Positions 53,007-61,941 of a stretch of DNA of 64,000 nt are shown one piece after another. This stretch comes from Nitrospira sp. Ga0074138 (lineage in GTDB: Bacteria; Nitrospirota; Nitrospiria; Nitrospirales; Nitrospiraceae). Position 1 is the first letter of the stretch, and every line of letters starts with the position of its first letter. Location: assembly GCA_001464735.1 (NCBI GenBank), contig LNDU01000051.1, positions 59,949-123,948 of the forward strand, given 5' to 3'. A model generated the notes under the pieces. It ran no database searches. It was not told the origin of the DNA and worked only from the letters and a program-made list of their open reading frames with translations. A program made the position numbers and the translations under genes.

Positions 53007-53696
53007 ATGATCCACACCAGCGTCGCGAGTCCAACCCGCACAATCGCGATTCTGAGCAGTCAGTGTCTTGTGTGGTTGGGCTTACAGAAAATTCTCGAGC
53101 GCTGCGCGACCGTTCCGGTGATTGTGCACTACTACCCCGGGAGGACATCTGACCTGCTCCGCGCCGAGCGCCGACCTGACGTGTTCATCCTGGATCTGGG
53201 GACCGAGCGTGACGTCTCGAGCACCGTCAACCAGATTCGGGAGTCCGCCCCGACCAGTAAGATCGTGTTGTTGTGCGGACTGGAGGACCAGAACCGCACG
53301 CTCGAGGCCTTTGCTTTGGGTGTCGACGGCATCATCCTCAAGGTTCAACCGCCCGCCGTCGTGCTCGCAGTGATCGAGGCGCTGTATGTCCCCGCGCAGC
53401 CCCACTCCTCCTTGGAATGGGAGGGCGCAGCGAGGCTGGCCCTCCGTCACACCTTCAAGAAGACGGTCGAATCGGAACCACAGCCGCCGGCGTGGCCCGA
53501 CGTGTTGACCGAGCGGGAACGCGAGATTATCCGCTTGGTGGGGCAGGGCCTCTCGAACAAAGAAATGGCCTACAAGTTGTCGATCAGCGACAGTACGGTC
53601 CGGCATCACATGACGAACATTTTCGACAAGGTCGGCGTGTCCAATCGACAGAAGCTCCTGGTCCACGCACATCAGTTGTGCGCCACGCCTGTCTAG
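53007..53696 (+). CDS. NarL/LuxR-type response regulator (degenerate receiver)
   Basis: 229 residues. Receiver-like part: TIAILSSQCLVWLGLQKILE and DVFILDLGTERDVSSTVNQIRE, with IVLLCGLEDQNRTLEAFALGVDGIILKVQPPAVVL; the first acidic pair is absent (LSSQC) though the D in FILDLG and K in ILKVQ remain, so phosphorylation may be weak. LuxR HTH: LTEREREIIRLVGQGLSNKEMAYKLSISDSTVRHHMTNIFDKVGVSNRQKL is intact. It closes the signalling cluster. No partner kinase is adjacent except the six-PAS kinase 2 kb upstream. Confidence 0.85.
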   Translation: MIHTSVASPTRTIAILSSQCLVWLGLQKILERCATVPVIVHYYPGRTSDLLRAERRPDVFILDLGTERDVSSTVNQIRESAPTSKIVLLCGLEDQNRTLEAFALGVDGIILKVQPPAVVLAVIEALYVPAQPHSSLEWEGAARLALRHTFKKTVESEPQPPAWPDVLTEREREIIRLVGQGLSNKEMAYKLSISDSTVRHHMTNIFDKVGVSNRQKLLVHAHQLCATPV

Positions 53697-53781
53697 AACC
53701 CATCTCAAAATAGCGTGACGACGTTCGTGTTGTACGACATGCACAACCCACCAAGAAGTTGTGCGAAGCCACAGGCTCTTC

Positions 53782-54507
53782 TCAGCGGCGTCCGTCGTAC
53801 CACACCGAGAGGTGTTTCTTATCTTGTAGTGTTGTTTTCGGCAGGAAAAAGATGCGGAAGATCTGTGCGGCAATCTCTCGGCTCGAATAAAGCAAAACCT
53901 TGCGTGATGATGTGTCGAGTGGGTGCTTGGTTAAGATCGTGAATCGAAGGCTGCGCCCGCGTCCCCACTGTTTGAGCTGTTTACTGAGCCTGATTTCGTC
54001 CAGTGCGTAGAGCTCCTGGTCGAACCCGCCGACTTCCTGAAACGCGTCGCGCCGACAGACCACCAGTGCTCCAGCAGCCCAGCGACAGAGCACCGAGACG
54101 GCAGTCCAAAACCATAGGGTCATGTTCGCCCACCAGGGCAGCCCATCCATGCGCAGCGTGCTGCCGCATCCAACGTACTTTCCTGACTCAATCAGCTGCA
54201 GAATATCGGCCAGCAGACCGGGACTCAGCAGGCTGTCGGCATCCAAGAACAGCAACCAGTCGCCGGTCGCGTGTGCCGCACCGGCATTGCGGGCCCGGCC
54301 AATTTGATTGATCGGTTCGAAGACGACTGTTGCGCCGGCTAGTCTGGCAAGCTCGGCTGTATTGTCAGTGGAATTGTTATCCACGACGATGATCTCGGAT
54401 GTGAAACCGGATTTCTGATTCGCAGCGATCGCGGCAGCGACGGATTGCAGCGAGCCTTCGATCAGACGGGCTTCGTTGAATGCCGGGATGACGATGGAGA
54501 GGTACAT
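53782..54507 (-). CDS. Family 2 glycosyltransferase
   Basis: 241 residues from ATG 54507 (the frame to 54573 is a run-in). Signatures: MYLSIVIPAFNEARLIEGSLQSV, SEIIVVDNNSTDNTAEL, GRARNAGAAHATGDWLLFLDADS (DxD-type LDAD), ALVVCRRDAFQEVGGFDQEL. One GT2 domain with two hydrophobic stretches (WWANMTLWFWTAVSVLCRW) that may dip into the membrane. Donor and acceptor unknown. The minus-strand gene is divergent from lhr. Confidence 0.88.
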   Translation of the reverse strand: MYLSIVIPAFNEARLIEGSLQSVAAAIAANQKSGFTSEIIVVDNNSTDNTAELARLAGATVVFEPINQIGRARNAGAAHATGDWLLFLDADSLLSPGLLADILQLIESGKYVGCGSTLRMDGLPWWANMTLWFWTAVSVLCRWAAGALVVCRRDAFQEVGGFDQELYALDEIRLSKQLKQWGRGRSLRFTILTKHPLDTSSRKVLLYSSREIAAQIFRIFFLPKTTLQDKKHLSVWYDGRR

Positions 54508-54633
54508 GAGACAACTATGATGCCACATTTGCCATGGATTGCGAAATGGGCTGTTAGTTTCGCATGATGTCATAGAGCGAGGACGCGCAGGTGTGCCCTG
54601 CGGACATCTTTCATGCGTGATAAAATGCTGCCG

Positions 54634-57600
54634 ATGTCACTCACTCGATTCCATCCGGTCATCTCGGAATGGTTTGCTTCGCAGGTCGGCCAGCCGACCG
54701 ACGTTCAACTCCGAGCGTGGCCCGCGATTCAATCTGGAACGGATGCGCTGATCGCCGCGCCGACCGGATCAGGCAAGACCCTTGCGGCCTTTCTCTCCTG
54801 CATCGATCAGCTCTTCAAGCAGGCCCTGGCCCGTGAACTGGACGACCACACTCATGTGCTCTACGTCTCGCCGCTCAAGGCTTTGAGTAACGACATCCAG
54901 AAAAATCTTCAGAAGCCGCTGGCAGAAATCGGTCAGCTTGCCTTGCAGGCCGGGCTGCTGATGCCGGAGCTACGCGTCTTGGTCCGTACCGGCGACACCC
55001 CGATGACAGATCGTCAGCAGATGTTGAAACGGCCGCCCCATATCCTCGTCACGACTCCGGAGTCGCTCTTCATCTTATTGACTGCCGAGAAGAGCCGAAA
55101 GCTCTTGCAGACGGTGCGCACGGTGATCGTGGACGAGATTCATGCCCTGGCACCCAACAAGCGCGGGGCTCATCTGGCGCTGTCGTTGGAACGGCTGGAA
55201 GCGCTCACCTTCACGAAACCACAGCGGATTGGCCTTTCGGCGACGCAACGACCGATCGAGCTGGTCGCACGGTTTCTCGTCGGTAACTCTAAGGCGTCAC
55301 TTGTCAATGGTCAATCATCGATCGTTCCCGATTCACAGGCTGACAGCTGTCAGCTATCAGCCATCAGCTCTCGTCCTTGCACAATCATCGACGTCGGTCA
55401 CCGCCGTGAACTGGACCTCGCCGTGGAGGTGCCGAAGGACGAGTTGAGCGCCGTGGCGACCAATGCGATCTGGTCCGATGTCTACGATCGTGTGGCTGAG
55501 TTGGTTCGCCAGCACCGCTCGACCTTGGTCTTTGTGAATACACGCCGGTTGGCGGAGCGCGTCTCCCATTACTTGGAAGAACGTCTCAAGGACTTGGGCC
55601 CCGATGTTGTGGGGGCCCATCATGGGAGCCTCTCACGGCAGATTCGCCTCTCGGCGGAAGAGCGGTTGAAAACCGGCAAGACTCGCGTCGTGATTGCCAC
55701 GGCCTCGTTGGAACTGGGCATTGATGTCGGCACCGTCGATCTTGTTTGTCAGATCGGGTCGCCGAGAGCCATCGCCACGGCGCTCCAGCGGATCGGGAGG
55801 GCAGGCCATTGGATCCACGCAATTCCGAAAGGTCGCCTATTCGCGATGACCAGGGATGAATTGCTGGAATGTGCCGCCTTGGTGCGGGCGATCAGGCAGG
55901 GGACGCTGGATCAGATCACTGTGCCGCCGGCTCCACTCGATATCCTGGCCCAACAGATCGTGGCTGCTTCAGCCAGCCAGACTTGGACGGAGGAGGACTT
56001 GTTCGCACTCTGTCGGCGCGCCTTTCCCTATCGCACTCTGTCACGGGACGACTTCGATGCCGTGGTGCGGATGTTGGCGGATGGTATTGCGACGCAGCGA
56101 GGGCGCGGACTGGCCTATCTCTATCACGACCGGATCAATCATCGAATCAAAGGCCGACGCGGGGCGCGGCTAGCAGCCATCACGTCCGGCGGTGCGATTC
56201 CCGATACGGCCAACTACGCGGTCGTGGCGGAACCGGACGGCATGGTGGTTGGGTCCGTCGATGAAGACTTTGCGGTGGAGAGTCTGGCCGGCGACATCAT
56301 GCTGCTCGGCAATACCTCATGGCGCATCAAGGGCGTCGAGGCGGGCAAGGTGCGGGTAGAAGATGCGCAGGGGGCGCCACCCAGCATTCCGTTCTGGCGT
56401 GGGGAAGCGCCATCGCGCACAGCGGAACTCTCCGCCGAAGTCGCTAGTCTTCGACAGGCAATCGCAGACAAAGCTGTTTCCTCTGACTCTTCTGTCTCGG
56501 TACTCGGTCCTCAGCACTCAGCACTTTGTTTTCTCAAGCATGAATGTGCACTCGATCCAGGCGGTGCCCAGCAGGTCATCGAATATGTGTTGGCTGGCAA
56601 GGCGGTATTGGGAGTCGTGCCGACGCATGAGACGATCGTGGCCGAGCGGTTCTTCGATGAAAGCGGGGGGATGCAGCTGGTGATCCATGCGCCGTTTGGT
56701 GGACGCATCAACAAAGCCTGGGGGCTCGCGCTGCGTAAACGATTTTGTGTGACGTTTGATTTTGAGCTGCAGGCGGCGGCGACGGATAACGGCCTCGTGA
56801 TCTCACTCGGCGAGAAGCACAGTTTCCCGCTGGAGTCCGTGTTCATCTATCTCCATTCCAACAGGGTGCGAGAGGTCTTGATTCAAGCGGTCTTGCTGGC
56901 CCCGATGTTCACCACCAGGTGGCGTTGGAATGCGTCGCGTGCGCTGGCGTTGCTACGCTTTTCGAACGGCAAGAAGGTGCCGCCGCAGATTCAGCGGATG
57001 AAGGCAGAGGACCTGCTTGCCGCGGTGTTTCCTGATGCGATTGCTTGTCAGGAGAATCTAACAGGGGAGCGGGCTGCTCGTCAGATCCCCGACCATCCGC
57101 TGGTGGCGGAGACGATGCGTGATTGTCTAACGGAGGCGATGGATCTTGAGGGGCTGACGGCGGTGCTGCAACGGATCGAGGCCGGCCACATTCGTTGTGT
57201 GGCGGTGGAGACGCCGGCGCCCTCTGTGTTCTCACACGAAATCCTGAACGCCAATCCCTATGCCTTTCTGGATGATGCACCGTTGGAAGAGCGGCGGGCG
57301 CGGGCCGTGGAGATGCGTCGGACGCTGCCGCCGGATCTGCTGGGGCAGGTGGGGGCCTTGGATCCAGCTGCGATTGAAGAAGTTCATCGTGAGTCCTGGC
57401 CGGTGGTGCGCGATGCCGACGAATTGCATGACGTACTCTTAACGCTGGTGTGGGTGCCAGCAGCTGCCGCGAGCACGTGGACGCCGTTCTTTCCATCCCT
57501 AGTCGAGACTGGTCGTGGGATAGTCCTTGCCGCTCAAGATGTACAGGGATGGGTTGCAACCGAAAATTGTGAGCGAGTCCGACAGCTCTTAACCGGCGGT

Positions 57601-59034
57601 GAGGACTCGACCTGTGATGCCGTCGTGCTTGGGTGGATGGAAAGCATTGGCCCAACGACGACAGTAGAGCTGGCCGAGCGGCTGCATTTTCCGGTTCCTG
57701 CTATCGACGCCGCGATGATTCGTCTCGAATCCCAAGGCCAGGTCCTGCGCGGCCAATTCCGTCCAATCTCAGCACTCAGTCCTCAGCCTGCTTCGCCTGC
57801 CCAACGAGGCGAGCACTCAGCACTATCAGGCGCATCTGGACGGGAGTGGTGTCACCGCCGCTTGCTAGCCAGGATCCACCGGTTGACGATCGGGATCTTG
57901 CGCAAGGAAGTGGAACCGGTGACAGCGTCGGACTTCATGCGATTCTTGATGCAATGGCAGCATGTTGTGCCAGGGTCGCGTCAGCATGGCGACGCGGGGC
58001 TCATGGAGGTCATCAAACAACTCGCCGGGTTCGAGGCCGCGGCCTCTGCGTGGGAACCCCAACTGTTACGTACGAGGATGGCCAAGTATGAGCCGGAACT
58101 CTTAGATCGGCTCTGTCTGAGCGGCGCAGTCAGTTGGGGGCGCCTTTCACCCCATCCGAAACTGGCATCGGGTAGTGAGACGGAGGGGCGGTGCATCACC
58201 CCGACGAGCATTGCGCCCATCAGTATCTTCCCGCGGGAGGAGTGTGACTGGTTGTTCGACGCACTCCATCGTGATGTGGCGGCAATAGGCCCCGATCCGT
58301 TCACACTGCTGAGTTCGGTAGCCCAAGATCTCCGTCGTGCGTTGCAGCAACAGGGGGCCAGTTTTTTTACCGACCTGGTGCGGATCACCAACCATCTTCC
58401 CTCTGAAGTCGAGCAGGGATTGTGGGAGCTGGTGGCAGCCGGTCTGGTGACGGCTGATGGGTTCGATAACCTCCGTGCCCTCATGGATCCGCATCGGCGT
58501 CGCGCTGAGGGACGGGAACGGGCTCGTCGGCCTCGGCATGCAGCCGGACGGTGGTCGCTGTTGCGGTCAGCTGAGAGCGATCATCTAACGGCTGTTAGCA
58601 TATGCGAACGCACCGCCCGCCACCTGCTTCGTCGCTATGGGGTTGTGTTTCGTGATGTGCTGGCACGGGAATCGATAGCTCTATCCTGGCGGGATCTGCT
58701 GGTGCAGTATCGGCGGATGGAGATGGCCGGAGAAGTCCGTGGCGGTCGATTCGTGAGTGGATTTACAGGCGAGCAGTTTGCATTGCCGGAGGCGGTGGAA
58801 GGGTTGCGTGCATTGCGCAAGAGCGGCAACCTGAGTGCCGGGGTGGAGGTGAAGATTTCAGCCTGCGATCCGCTGAACCTTGCGGGGATTGTGTTGCCGG
58901 GGCCACGAATCCCCGCTGTTCCAACAAACTTTCTCATCCTCAAAGATGGGATTGTGGTGCGGACGGTCATCGGTCGTCAGGGTGAGACCGCGCTCTTCGC
59001 CCAAGAGCAGGTCGGTGCACGGGCCGTGCAGTAG
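54634..59034 (+). CDS. lhr: Lhr-type ATP-dependent helicase with heptanucleotide-repeat inserts
   Basis: 1,466 residues from ATG 54634 (starts at 54613 and 54625 possible). Superfamily 2 helicase: Q-like FHPVISEWFASQVGQPTDVQLRAWP, Walker A AAPTGSGKT near residue 41-49, VSPLKALSNDIQKNL, LRVLVRTGDTPMTDRQQML, TPESLFILL, VIVDEIHALAPNKRGAHLALSLERLE (DEIH), GLSATQRPI, and helicase-C motifs ATASLELGIDVGTVDLVCQIGSP and QRIGRAGH. The Lhr C-terminal extension follows (large-helicase-related). Three short segments are made of degenerate heptamers, at 55301-55374, 56501-56528 and 57766-57827; they look inserted (see findings). Lhr proteins unwind DNA/RNA and are linked to repair. Confidence 0.9.
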   Translation: MSLTRFHPVISEWFASQVGQPTDVQLRAWPAIQSGTDALIAAPTGSGKTLAAFLSCIDQLFKQALARELDDHTHVLYVSPLKALSNDIQKNLQKPLAEIGQLALQAGLLMPELRVLVRTGDTPMTDRQQMLKRPPHILVTTPESLFILLTAEKSRKLLQTVRTVIVDEIHALAPNKRGAHLALSLERLEALTFTKPQRIGLSATQRPIELVARFLVGNSKASLVNGQSSIVPDSQADSCQLSAISSRPCTIIDVGHRRELDLAVEVPKDELSAVATNAIWSDVYDRVAELVRQHRSTLVFVNTRRLAERVSHYLEERLKDLGPDVVGAHHGSLSRQIRLSAEERLKTGKTRVVIATASLELGIDVGTVDLVCQIGSPRAIATALQRIGRAGHWIHAIPKGRLFAMTRDELLECAALVRAIRQGTLDQITVPPAPLDILAQQIVAASASQTWTEEDLFALCRRAFPYRTLSRDDFDAVVRMLADGIATQRGRGLAYLYHDRINHRIKGRRGARLAAITSGGAIPDTANYAVVAEPDGMVVGSVDEDFAVESLAGDIMLLGNTSWRIKGVEAGKVRVEDAQGAPPSIPFWRGEAPSRTAELSAEVASLRQAIADKAVSSDSSVSVLGPQHSALCFLKHECALDPGGAQQVIEYVLAGKAVLGVVPTHETIVAERFFDESGGMQLVIHAPFGGRINKAWGLALRKRFCVTFDFELQAAATDNGLVISLGEKHSFPLESVFIYLHSNRVREVLIQAVLLAPMFTTRWRWNASRALALLRFSNGKKVPPQIQRMKAEDLLAAVFPDAIACQENLTGERAARQIPDHPLVAETMRDCLTEAMDLEGLTAVLQRIEAGHIRCVAVETPAPSVFSHEILNANPYAFLDDAPLEERRARAVEMRRTLPPDLLGQVGALDPAAIEEVHRESWPVVRDADELHDVLLTLVWVPAAAASTWTPFFPSLVETGRGIVLAAQDVQGWVATENCERVRQLLTGGEDSTCDAVVLGWMESIGPTTTVELAERLHFPVPAIDAAMIRLESQGQVLRGQFRPISALSPQPASPAQRGEHSALSGASGREWCHRRLLARIHRLTIGILRKEVEPVTASDFMRFLMQWQHVVPGSRQHGDAGLMEVIKQLAGFEAAASAWEPQLLRTRMAKYEPELLDRLCLSGAVSWGRLSPHPKLASGSETEGRCITPTSIAPISIFPREECDWLFDALHRDVAAIGPDPFTLLSSVAQDLRRALQQQGASFFTDLVRITNHLPSEVEQGLWELVAAGLVTADGFDNLRALMDPHRRRAEGRERARRPRHAAGRWSLLRSAESDHLTAVSICERTARHLLRRYGVVFRDVLARESIALSWRDLLVQYRRMEMAGEVRGGRFVSGFTGEQFALPEAVEGLRALRKSGNLSAGVEVKISACDPLNLAGIVLPGPRIPAVPTNFLILKDGIVVRTVIGRQGETALFAQEQVGARAVQ

Positions 59035-59050
59035 TGTCCTTGACGTCAGG

Positions 59051-59449
59051 TCAGCGAACAAACGACCTGGAGGTGTCCTTCAACAGTGCGAGCAAGGCCG
59101 TGGAATCCCGATCTGCCATCTGGGTATAACTTGCCTGGGCGGCGGAGAAAAATGCCGGTTGCCGGTCTTCCGGAACCCCCAACAGCTTACTCATTGACAC
59201 CAAATATTCTCCTCGTCCTGCTGCCAAATCCTGCCGTAGGTTCTCGTGATTGAAGCTGACAAACGCCGTCGTTTTAAAATCCGGCTTAATTTGGCCATCT
59301 TCGCTCCACCAGGCAGCTCCTGATGTGGTGCCGGTGATGTTGGATGTCGTGTCGGTGGTTTGATTAATGGTGGCTTTCAGGGTGCAACCCGTTGTGCCAA
59401 GTATCAGGCTTGCACCGATGGCTGCCATATTTCGAAAAGATTTCCGCAT
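59051..59449 (-). CDS. DUF3015-like lipoprotein
   Basis: Minus strand; ATG at 59449 with GGGGGGA upstream; 132 residues. Lipoprotein signal ILGTTGC-TLK. Mature part has a T-rich linker (NQTTDTTSNITGTTSG), then FKTTAFVSFNHENLRQDLAAGRGEYLVSMSKLLGVPEDRQPAFFSAAQASYTQMADRD, which follows the DUF3015 pattern (QDMARGGGEYLxSLAxLMGIP). Function unknown. It converges with lhr, 16 bases away from its stop. Confidence 0.65.
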   Translation of the reverse strand: MRKSFRNMAAIGASLILGTTGCTLKATINQTTDTTSNITGTTSGAAWWSEDGQIKPDFKTTAFVSFNHENLRQDLAAGRGEYLVSMSKLLGVPEDRQPAFFSAAQASYTQMADRDSTALLALLKDTSRSFVR

Positions 59450-59588
59450 GGAGTCCCCCCTCTTCAAGCAGGATCAAGATGTCTGAATGCCCACACTATA
59501 TCATATGGTCTCTTAAGTTCAGCCGACTAGATGCCGATAGCAGAACGAGGCAAGGCTTTTCCCACATCGATCGAGTAGGAGATCTCAT

Positions 59589-60503
59589 ATGCCGGTTCAG
59601 GCCCTGACATCCATCGATCCACATCACTTCTTCAATCTGCATCAGCTATCCGATGCTGGGGGCCATCGACTGGATACAAGGGTGAGCGGCGTGGCGGTGT
59701 CCAACGATTTGTCCGGGCGTCTTGCGGTGACGACAGCGGAGGGGGATCGGATTACCCTCACCGCAGATCTTGCAACCGATTTTCGATCCGGGAGCCATAT
59801 TTCCCAGTTGGCGGACGATCGGACAACGGGGAAGGTTGAAGCGAAGTATACACACTACGCCGTCCAACGAGAGTTCGGTATCGCTGTGGACGGAGATCTC
59901 AACAAAGAGGAGCTGCACGACCTGGAAATCCTCTTCGGGAACATTGGGAACATCTTTCGTGGATTCTTTCAAGGCCAAGATGAGGATGCCAGAGCGCATA
60001 CCACCAAACTTGCGGAAGGGTTCACACTGTTGGACTCACTCTCCAGTCTCGATTTGACTGTCGAGGTTGTTCGATCGGTTGCGGCAGTGGCAACATCACA
60101 TGTTACCCCGGGTGGGGCGCCAGGGACGGTTGCGGCGATCCCGCAACCGTCCAACGGTACCACGGCGCCCACCCCGTCATCGGATTTGCCCGATGGAACT
60201 CATCTCACTGTTCCAGTGAAAAACGCGCAGTTGGGATCACTCATGCAGCAGGTCCTCGATGCACTGAAGGAAGCGAAGGTCGAGTTAGATAAGGTCCGCA
60301 AGTATCTGCCAGACTTCTTCGACAAGTTACGCGAAGATCTGGCGAAGGAACTTCGAGGCGAGCAAGAGCCCAAGGCTGAACCTCAGGATCATTCACTACC
60401 TCAAGTATCGGATGAGATACACTCACCGACAGCCAACAGCAGCTTGCTTGTGGCCTATCGAACATTCACCGAGACATCACTCTCACTGTCGATCCAGAGT
60501 TAA
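59589..60503 (+). CDS. Hypothetical cytoplasmic protein with DUF5610-like middle region
   Basis: 304 residues, no signal peptide. Ribosome site AGGAGAT before the ATG. A beta-rich N-terminal part (GVAVSNDLSGRLAVTTAEGDRITLTADL) is followed by FGIAVDGDLNKEELHDLEILFGNIGNIFRGFFQGQDEDA, which has an EF-hand-like acidic loop and resembles the DUF5610 helical region (by look). The C-terminal third is a flexible Pro/Gly/Ser linker then a long coiled helix (LMQQVLDALKEAKVELDKVRKYLPDFFDKLREDLAKEL). No partner known. Family assignment weak. Confidence 0.5.
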   Translation: MPVQALTSIDPHHFFNLHQLSDAGGHRLDTRVSGVAVSNDLSGRLAVTTAEGDRITLTADLATDFRSGSHISQLADDRTTGKVEAKYTHYAVQREFGIAVDGDLNKEELHDLEILFGNIGNIFRGFFQGQDEDARAHTTKLAEGFTLLDSLSSLDLTVEVVRSVAAVATSHVTPGGAPGTVAAIPQPSNGTTAPTPSSDLPDGTHLTVPVKNAQLGSLMQQVLDALKEAKVELDKVRKYLPDFFDKLREDLAKELRGEQEPKAEPQDHSLPQVSDEIHSPTANSSLLVAYRTFTETSLSLSIQS

Positions 60504-60538
60504 TTCAAATACTGCTCATTCGTGGTTGATGTCGAGTC

Positions 60539-60577
60539 GTTGAGGGCGAAGTCGTGCATGCCGGCTTCGCCCTCAAC
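60539..60577. terminator. Perfect 13-base hairpin in a convergent gap
   Basis: GTTGAGGGCGAAG (60539-60551) pairs with CTTCGCCCTCAAC (60565-60577) across a 13-base loop, between the stop of the 59589 gene and the end of the minus-strand DUF2330 gene. It can serve both strands. Confidence 0.6.
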
Positions 60578-60585
60578 ATGATCAT

Positions 60586-61941
60586 CTAGTTCGTCCACAA
60601 TCGCTGATACCACTTCTTATCCTCGCCTGCTGGCAATGAGGCTAGGTTCATGGCCTTGCGAATCTCGCCGATATTCCATCCAGTCAGACTCGCCAGAGTT
60701 TGCGCCTCTCGTTCAGACCGATCACGTAACTGTTGCCGATAGGCGGTCGTAGCTGGACAGTCCTCCGTGCCTGTCCAGGGGTGACGGAGAACATAACGTG
60801 CTTGGAAGTTGTTCCGATCGGAGGTTTCCTGGAACATCAAGTCTTCGGGAAAGTGGGCGGCATCGTAGCGCACGTGCAGACGTGTGAGGTAGACGTTCTG
60901 GCCCTGCGGGGAAAACGCTTTGCCTCGCTGCATCCCGTTTTGGTTGTCTTACCAGAAGACACCGAGGCTCCGCAGCTCTTCGGTCGACAATGGGTTGGCG
61001 GCGCAGGGGTCGCACCAGTTCATGTCCCAGCCATATTCGAGAAATACGCCGCGCTCGCTTTCACGCTTCACCTGCTGTGTGAATAGGTCGCGATAAAATT
61101 CGCCGAACCTATCTTTGACGTAAAGCGGGAGCTCTTGGGCTTCCGGCAACCTGACCGTTCGGTAGTTGGTCGTTTTGACGCGGCCCTGTTTCGTCAGGAG
61201 ATAGATGAAGAGTTCCTGGGCGCCCTCCGCATTCACGGTACCCAACCGGATCGGCAGCATGAACTTCGGCAACTCGAAGGCGATCTGCAGCGGCCGCAGA
61301 TGCGTAAAGCCTAGCTTTGATTGCTAAACCAGGTTTACCCTGGCCACAAAGAACTTAACATTATACTTTAAGTAGATCTGGATAACAGTTGATGTGCTCA
61401 GTTGAATTCTGTATCCATTTTAACTGATTCATGTTTCAAGGCCGTGACTCTCCTTAGCCGAGAGAATGAGGATGTCGTATTCGCCGACGGTGTATTGTGC
61501 TTCAACGGTCACACCCAGCGCCTTGCCTCGCTCTTGTTTTGCCGGAGCCGATGCGGGCGCCATGTTCTGCATAGACCCCATCCGGTCTTCCATCAGTTCA
61601 TAGCGTCGGCAGGGATTCTCATCGAAGTATTCCACCAGCCGTGGTGCTGAATGATCAGCCAGATGTTTCAGCATGGCCGGATCGCCGATATGAATCTGGT
61701 CTTTTTCCAGGACAGTTGGTACTGGTACGACCATCGCGAATTCTTTGACATCGCCCTTGAAGTCGTTGGCCATGGTGATGACGGTCTTGTTGTCTTGGCG
61801 AGCGATGACAACTTCGGACGCTTTGTTAAAGAGCTTGGTGTCCGCCTTGCCGACGTAGAACCCACAAAAGGCCGAGGCCTCGGCACTCCAGAGGAATAGC
61901 CTTATCAGAAAGCTGAATATCGGCACGATGGCATGTCTCAT
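60586..61941 (-). pseudogene. DUF2330 gene interrupted by four in-frame stop codons
   Basis: Read on the minus strand from ATG 61941 (AAGGAGG before it, ATGA overlap with the gene upstream), the frame runs to 60586 without an indel but with stops: TGA at 61429-61431, TAA at 61420-61422, TAG at 61324-61326 and TAA at 60949-60951. Parts around them remain recognisable: YDILILSAKESHGLET, then NGYRIQ..VKFFVARVNLV, LRPLQIAFELPKFMLPIRLGTVNAEGAQELFIYLLT, WDMNWCDPCAANPLSTEELRSLGVFW, and GKAFSPQGQNVYLTRLHVRYD. This is one DUF2330 protein. The stretch 61300-61430 is visibly AT-rich. Likely a pseudogene from point mutations; its partner gene is also broken. Confidence 0.75.

Noticed and set aside
55301..57827. 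Heptamer runs considered as CRISPR or tandem-repeat arrays
   Set aside because: Units are seven bases, degenerate and without spacers; no cas gene in the window.
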